From assembly GCA_913057815.1 (NCBI GenBank), contig CAJXOV010000038.1, forward strand, positions 1 to 10,594: a stretch of 10,594 bases of DNA. The letters are read 5' to 3'. The translations under genes and the position numbers were made by a program. This document shows, piece after piece, positions 6,203 through 10,594 of this stretch; the stretch's first letter is position 1; each line of letters opens with the position of its first letter. The notes beneath the pieces were generated by a model, which made no database searches, was not told the DNA's origin, and saw only the letters and a list, made by a program, of their open reading frames with translations. The DNA comes from an uncultured Flavobacteriales bacterium (GTDB lineage: Bacteria; Bacteroidota; Bacteroidia; Flavobacteriales_D; Sanyastnellaceae).

Positions 6203-9200
6203 ATGAAAATTATAAAACTCTCTCTTGTTTTAACCTGCCTTTTTGCTTTAATAAATTATTCTGGATTTGCTTCATCCGGTAATTGTACATTGGATAATGT
6301 TACATATCAAGTTGGATCATGTGATGATGGAGATCCTGATTTAGCCTTGTTTTTTGCTGTTACCGGTGGATGTTCTGTAACTAGTGTTTGTATACTCGAA
6401 GGAGGTGTAGACGTTGGGTGTGCTGATATTACTGATTTGGACATAACGGATGGTGAGGGTGTAAACTTTAACGCTTTTGTTTCAAATACCTTTTATGAAT
6501 TTACTATCACATTAAGTGATGGCTCTGAATGGGGCGGTTACTCTTATACCAATGGAAATTGTACAGAAACAATTTGTGATTGTGTAGGAACTGAGCTTTC
6601 AATGGGAGTTCTTTCTTGGTTAGGAGATGGATTTGAAGATACAGCTGCTTCGACTGATCTTTGGGAAGGTCAGTTTTTAGTAAATTTTGATTGTGCCGAT
6701 TGGGGTTATGATTGTGGTGATATAACTGGAGCTCCAGACCAAGATCCGTACAACGTCTGTGGAGGAGGAGTCCCACCCAATAACGGATGTATTCAGGATA
6801 TTTGTTTTCCTACCAATTTGACATTTACTCAAGGGAACTGTGCAGATAATGATGGTGATTTAATATTGACACCTACTATCGAAATGTTATTCCAAATTGA
6901 TGGAGTGTGTGAAGTAGATGAATTATGTTTTTCAATTAATGGAGGAATTGATTTTACCTGTTTAGATCTACCTTCTTTAGGTCAGTTGGTTTATGATGAT
7001 GGAGGCCTTAATTTGATAAACACTACACCAGATGTTGAATATTTAATGTACTTCACTACTGGTGGCTTTGAGTCAGTAGTTTATTCATTTTTTAATGGAA
7101 ACTGTGATACTGTTATCGAAGGTTGCACAAATGAGTTCGCTTCAAATTATAATCCTAATGCTGATGTAAATGATGGGTCATGTGTTTATGATGAAACTGT
7201 TTGTGATTGTGCAGGTACAGAACTCTCACTTGGAGTTTTGACTTGGATAGGAGATGGATTTGAAGATACTGCTCTTTCTACTGATCTTTGGGAAGGTCAA
7301 TTTTTAGTTGATTTTGATTGTGCTGATTGGGGGTATGATTGTGGAGATATAGCCGGTTCTCCTGATCAGGATCCGTATGATGTTTGTTTAGGGGGCTTGC
7401 CTCCGAATAATGGATGTTTTACTGGAGCTTGTAATCCTACTATTGTAAATATATTTCAGGATTGTACTGATCCTGAAAGTGTACCAGACATAGTTATTGA
7501 ATTTGGATATGAAATTGGATGTACAAAAGATGAACTATGCTTTTCTGTGAACGGTGGACTTGTAGAGTGTGAGGATATATCGTGGGTACCAGACGGTAAC
7601 TTATTTGCTTTCCCTGCAGAGTTTGTGAATGCAACATATGAATTTCAATTCACTACTTCTGATGGTAGTCTTTCTGCTCCTTTTTCAATAGATATTACTG
7701 ATTGTGCAAACGAGATCGTAGGCTGTATGAATGAGTATGCTGTGAATTTTAACTCAAATGCTACTATTGATGATCCTGCATCATGTTTTTATGATGAAAC
7801 TATTTGTGATTGTTCTGGAACAGAGCACACGATCGGTGTGATGGCTTGGTTAGGAGATACGTTTGCCGATGATGGTTCATACGAATGGGATGCCCAGGCG
7901 GTGTTCTTTAACTGTGATGAATGGGGGAATGATTGTGGAGATATAGAAGGAGCTCCTGCCACTGATACATACGGAGTGTGTTCTGGTGGATTACCTCCAA
8001 ATAATGGATGTATTGATGATGGAATCGAATGCCTACCATTATCTATGAATCTAGCTCAAATAGAATGTGCAGATAATAATGGAGATGATGTTTTAACGCC
8101 AACTATTGAAATTTTCTTCAATGTGGAAGGAGAATGTGATGTTGAAGATATTTGTTTCTCTGTAAATGGAGGAGCTTTCAATTGTATCACTTTGGGTGAG
8201 TTTGGAACATTTGTAGGAGATGGAGAAGGAATTAACCTGATCAATACTACTCCAAATTCAGAATATGTGTTTTATTTCACTACGGCAGATGGAGTGTCCG
8301 GATTCCAAACATTTTCTAACGGCACCTGTGACGGGGTGGTTATCGGATGTATGAATGAATATGCAAATAACTATAATCCGAATGCTCAAAGTGATGATGG
8401 ATCTTGTATCTATTCTGAGACTATATGTGACTGTGCTGGTTTAGAGCATACAATAGGTATTCTATCATGGCTAGGAGATGATTACGCTGACATAGGAGGA
8501 ACAGAAATTTTCTGGGACGGGTTGCCAGGTGATTTCAATTGTGCTACTTGGGGATTTGATTGTGGAGATATAGAAGATGCTCCTGACGTAGATCCGTTTG
8601 GAGTTTGTTTAGGAAACTTACCTCCTAGTAACGGATGTACTGATATTGTTGATTGTACTCCGTATGAAATGGAATTAGAAGAAGATTGTGCATATGATGA
8701 TGGGACTGCTACTTTTTATCCTAGAATTTTAGTAACTGCATTCTTTGATGGAGATTGTCTAGTAGATGAGGTTTGTGTAGTTTCTGGTGGAACTGAAACG
8801 TGTTTTGTGTTAGCTGATTCAGACATATTCCTAGAATCTGGAGAGGGAGTTTTCCTTCCTGTAGATGGAGGAGCTACTTATACAGTTACAGCATATACAG
8901 CTGATGGAAGCATCAGTGGAAATATATTTATAGGTGATTGTATCAATGCCACATTTGGCTGTACTAACCCATATGCTTCTAATTATGATGCAGAAGCTGA
9001 TCAAGAAGATGGAACATGTACTTATAATGAAAACATCTGTGACTGTGCAGGAACTACACATACTATAGGAGTACTTACTTGGATTGGAGATGGATTTGAA
9101 GATATAGGTGGAACTGACTTCACTTGGGATGGACAAGCCGTTAACTTCAACTGTGCCGTTTGGGGATTCGATTGTGGAGATATTGATGGAGTTGAAGGAG

Positions 9201-10594
9201 ATCCTTATGGCGTGTGTTCAGGTGGAATTCCACCTAATAATGGATGTGGAATAGATGAAGTATTTGGATGTACTGATATGGCGGCATTAAATTATAACCC
9301 AGCTGCCACTACAGATGATAATACGTGTATTTATCCAATGGATGTCTTTGGATGTACAGATGCTGATGCCTCTAACTATAATCCTTTAGCTACTGTGGAT
9401 AACGGAACATGTGAGTATTTAATATTTGGATGTACTGACCCCGAAGCTAATAATTACAACCCATTAGCTACCAATAATAATGGTTCTTGTATCTATACAG
9501 ATATTCTAGGTTGTACAGATCCTAATGCGAATAATTACAACTCATTTGCTAATGTAGAAGATGGCTCATGTGTATATGGTTGTGCCCTTCCAGAAGTACA
9601 GATTTTAACTGTGTGTGAAGATGGTGAAGATGATGGTTTCTTCTTAGAGTTAAATGTGTCAGATCTAGGAGGAGAAGCTCCTTATAATGTAGCTAACAAT
9701 TCTAACGGACAGTCGCTTATATTGAATCAGACAGGGTCATTTACTTTCGGGCCTTTTGATAATGGTTCATCCGTAGTAATGACTATTACCTCTTTAGGTT
9801 CAGCTGATTGTTCATTCATAAGCGCTGTTTATTCTGCTAGTTGTGCAGGTGATGTGGTTTTAGGATGTACTGATGAAGATGCTATGAATTATAACCCTTT
9901 AGCTAATATGAATGATGGATCATGTATTTTCGGCTGTGTCTATCCGGTGTTGGTTTATTCTACAGTTTGTGAGGATAATGAAGAGGACGTTTTCTATGTA
10001 GAAATAGCAGTTTCTGATCTTGGAAATGGAGCACCTTATGATATATCGAACAATGTAAATGATGAAACATTCTCATTGAACTTTATGGGAACCATTTCAT
10101 TAGGACCATACAACAATGGTGATCAAGTTCTGTATACTTTACAATCTGCTCCTTTAGAAGGATGCCTATTGACAAGTCCCGTATTAACCGATGATTGTTC
10201 TCCTCAGCTTATTGAAGGATGTACTGATCCTTTAGCTGTTAATTATAACGCTGATGCTGATATTGAAGATGGTTCGTGTGATTATGATTTCTCTATCTGT
10301 GATTGCGTAGGAAATGTTTATTCTCCATCTGTCCTTTCACAACTTGGAGATGGAATTCCGAATAACTCGGTAGTAAACTTTAATTGTGAAGAGTGGGGAT
10401 ACGATTGTGGAGATATAGCAGGTTCACCTGATACAGATCCTAATAATGTTTGTAATGGAGATTTACCTCCTTTATTCGGTTGTCCTGATAATGTAGAGGA
10501 ATTAGGCGTTGCAACGCTTAACATATTCCCTAACCCTACTAATGGAAAACTACAATTTACCTTAAACGGTTTCTCTTCTAGAACAACTATAGAT
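6203..10594 (+). CDS. Giant modular Cys-rich T9SS-secreted protein (3' end outside window)
   Basis: Reading from the ATG at 6203 gives 1464 codons with no stop up to the window edge; lacking a visible stop, it is easily missed by ORF callers. Residues 1 to about 24 are a Sec signal peptide (MKIIKLSLVLTCLFALI). Then follow: A0 (28-123) and B1 (124-196); four A-R-B sets, with B2 at 333-405, B3 at 534-603, B4 at 741-812 and B5 at 945-1015; four tandem GCTD repeats (1022-1125); C1 (1126-1220), R9, C2 (1244-1338), R10; a shortened B6 (1365-1427). From about 1440 comes the start of a T9SS type A sorting domain (NIFPNPTNGKLQF). It is rich in Cys, Asp, Gly and Asn. Between Lys5 and the sorting domain I find one Lys (442) and one Arg (841). 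It is presumably exported by Sec and T9SS and folded with many disulfides and perhaps Ca2+. A surface adhesin or shell-like role is a guess; no catalytic motif is seen. The start is supported by the signal peptide and the promoter at 6152-6182. Confidence 0.92.
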   Translation, partial: MKIIKLSLVLTCLFALINYSGFASSGNCTLDNVTYQVGSCDDGDPDLALFFAVTGGCSVTSVCILEGGVDVGCADITDLDITDGEGVNFNAFVSNTFYEFTITLSDGSEWGGYSYTNGNCTETICDCVGTELSMGVLSWLGDGFEDTAASTDLWEGQFLVNFDCADWGYDCGDITGAPDQDPYNVCGGGVPPNNGCIQDICFPTNLTFTQGNCADNDGDLILTPTIEMLFQIDGVCEVDELCFSINGGIDFTCLDLPSLGQLVYDDGGLNLINTTPDVEYLMYFTTGGFESVVYSFFNGNCDTVIEGCTNEFASNYNPNADVNDGSCVYDETVCDCAGTELSLGVLTWIGDGFEDTALSTDLWEGQFLVDFDCADWGYDCGDIAGSPDQDPYDVCLGGLPPNNGCFTGACNPTIVNIFQDCTDPESVPDIVIEFGYEIGCTKDELCFSVNGGLVECEDISWVPDGNLFAFPAEFVNATYEFQFTTSDGSLSAPFSIDITDCANEIVGCMNEYAVNFNSNATIDDPASCFYDETICDCSGTEHTIGVMAWLGDTFADDGSYEWDAQAVFFNCDEWGNDCGDIEGAPATDTYGVCSGGLPPNNGCIDDGIECLPLSMNLAQIECADNNGDDVLTPTIEIFFNVEGECDVEDICFSVNGGAFNCITLGEFGTFVGDGEGINLINTTPNSEYVFYFTTADGVSGFQTFSNGTCDGVVIGCMNEYANNYNPNAQSDDGSCIYSETICDCAGLEHTIGILSWLGDDYADIGGTEIFWDGLPGDFNCATWGFDCGDIEDAPDVDPFGVCLGNLPPSNGCTDIVDCTPYEMELEEDCAYDDGTATFYPRILVTAFFDGDCLVDEVCVVSGGTETCFVLADSDIFLESGEGVFLPVDGGATYTVTAYTADGSISGNIFIGDCINATFGCTNPYASNYDAEADQEDGTCTYNENICDCAGTTHTIGVLTWIGDGFEDIGGTDFTWDGQAVNFNCAVWGFDCGDIDGVEGDPYGVCSGGIPPNNGCGIDEVFGCTDMAALNYNPAATTDDNTCIYPMDVFGCTDADASNYNPLATVDNGTCEYLIFGCTDPEANNYNPLATNNNGSCIYTDILGCTDPNANNYNSFANVEDGSCVYGCALPEVQILTVCEDGEDDGFFLELNVSDLGGEAPYNVANNSNGQSLILNQTGSFTFGPFDNGSSVVMTITSLGSADCSFISAVYSASCAGDVVLGCTDEDAMNYNPLANMNDGSCIFGCVYPVLVYSTVCEDNEEDVFYVEIAVSDLGNGAPYDISNNVNDETFSLNFMGTISLGPYNNGDQVLYTLQSAPLEGCLLTSPVLTDDCSPQLIEGCTDPLAVNYNADADIEDGSCDYDFSICDCVGNVYSPSVLSQLGDGIPNNSVVNFNCEEWGYDCGDIAGSPDTDPNNVCNGDLPPLFGCPDNVEELGVATLNIFPNPTNGKLQFTLNGFSSRTTID
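6284..9247 (+). repeat. Tandem A-R-B super-repeat inside the giant gene (period about 600-627 bases)
   Basis: B modules start at 6572, 7199, 7802, 8423 and 9035, so the unit recurs every 603-627 bases. A modules (6284-6571, 6803-7120, 7430-7720, 8030-8344, 8654-8956) share a Cys-bounded, beta-rich pattern with a CFS-(I/V)-NGG core in A1-A3; A0 and A4 are more diverged. R modules (7121-7189, 7721-7792, 8345-8413, 8957-9025) are GCTD repeats. B modules share CDC at the start, W-(L/I)-GD, a D/FNC..WG.DCGDI core and a PPNNGC-type end. The first unit lacks R. B1 and B2 are the most alike, which suggests recent duplication. Confidence 0.85.
9266..9577 (+). repeat. Four tandem GCTD repeats (R5-R8)
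   Basis: Copies begin at 9266, 9350, 9428 and 9509, with steps of 84, 78 and 81 bases. Each has Gly-Cys-Thr-Asp, an Ala-x-Asn-Tyr-Asn core and a D/N-G/N-(S/T)-Cys-x-Tyr end, joined by 3-5-residue linkers with a hydrophobic residue before GCTD. The Cys pair in each unit probably forms one disulfide, and the acidic loop could bind Ca2+; both are inferences from the motif. Confidence 0.85.
9578..10285 (+). repeat. Two C modules, each followed by a GCTD repeat (C1-R9-C2-R10)
   Basis: C1 (9578-9862) and C2 (9932-10216) are both exactly 285 bases. They share a GC start, a TVCED motif followed by more acidic residues, VSDLG..APY, an N-rich turn, an LGP/FGP-(F/Y)-(D/N)-NG motif and a Cys near the end. 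R9 (9863-9931) and R10 (10217-10285) are each exactly 69 bases. The unit therefore duplicated as a 354-base block without any length change. A beta-sandwich (Ig-like) fold is likely but not proven. Confidence 0.8.
10295..10483 (+). repeat. Shortened terminal B module (B6)
   Basis: This copy keeps CDC at the start, LGDG, VNFNC, WGYDCGDI and a PP..GC-like end. It lacks the segment between LGDG and the VNFNC core that carries a conserved Trp-(D/E)-Gly in most other copies. At 189 bases it is clearly shorter than B1-B5 (210-219). It is the last module before the sorting domain. Confidence 0.75.
10520..10594 (+). other. Start of T9SS type A sorting domain of the giant protein
   Basis: NIFPNPTNGKLQFTLNG is the characteristic opening of the Por secretion tail (type A CTD). 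The first Lys after residue 442 appears here (1449), as expected for a domain read by the T9SS rather than part of the repeat array. By comparison with the full domain at about 360-611, some 50-60 further residues should follow outside the window. Confidence 0.88.

Noticed and set aside
6572..9247. Possible pseudogene or frameshift in the giant gene
   Set aside because: I translated the whole stretch from 6203 codon by codon and met no stop. Module boundaries stay in frame through all copies.
9266..9577. Regular short repeats at about 81 bases considered as a CRISPR-like or noncoding array
   Set aside because: The spacing is a multiple of three, the frame stays open, and the conservation is at protein level (Cys, Asn, Tyr positions) with free third-codon positions.
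6507..10524. Several minus-strand open frames of about 60-100 codons (for example 6507-6776, 8831-9136, 10318-10524)
   Set aside because: They are shadows of the repetitive + strand gene. Their Ser/Thr/Ile/Cys- or His/Leu-rich translations follow from reading the repeats backwards.

Overview
The window is AT-rich bacterial DNA that looks like a marine-type member of the Bacteroidota (Flavobacteriales-like). Four things point there: type IX secretion system (T9SS) C-terminal sorting domains, the Cys-rich GCTDPxAxNYNPxA..DDGSC repeat family, a PorV/PorQ-family outer-membrane protein, and Bacteroidota-type -7 boxes (TAnnTTTG) in front of genes. Every gene I can support is on the + strand. I see no RNA genes, mobile elements, CRISPR arrays or gene-free stretches over 300 bases.

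Layout. Bases 1-611 are the 3' end of a secreted Cys-rich protein with one GCTD repeat and a T9SS type A sorting domain. It is followed by a strong hairpin terminator (629-667). Bases 679-3669 form a tight three-gene cassette: an ECF-type sigma factor, a protein with an N-terminal cytoplasmic segment, one inner-membrane helix, a long linker and a C-terminal beta-barrel, and a very acidic lipoprotein without any lysine. The middle protein matches the architecture of the dual membrane-spanning anti-sigma factors (Dma) known from Bacteroides, so the cassette is probably a trans-envelope signalling unit. Next come two genes, each with a -7 box only 5-6 bases before the ATG. One is a flippase-like (LPG synthase transmembrane domain) membrane protein with an unusual periplasmic Asp/Asn/Gly-rich insert (3715-4914). 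The other is a PorV/PorQ-family outer-membrane barrel (5005-6135).

From 6203 to the right edge runs one uninterrupted reading frame of at least 1464 codons. It has a signal peptide and ends, cut by the window, just inside a T9SS sorting domain. It is a mosaic of four repeat types: A (about 95-105 residues, beta-sandwich-like), R (the 23-residue GCTD repeat), B (about 70 residues, Cys/Trp-rich, resembling a Notch-type LNR) and C (95 residues). The order is A-B, then A-R-B four times, R four times, C-R-C-R-B, sorting domain.

How the parts may work together (inference): the two GCTD-repeat proteins are T9SS cargo displayed on or released from the cell surface. The PorV-like protein may belong to the same export or attachment route. 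The sigma/Dma/lipoprotein cassette could report on outer-membrane state. No sequence evidence ties that cassette directly to the cargo genes.
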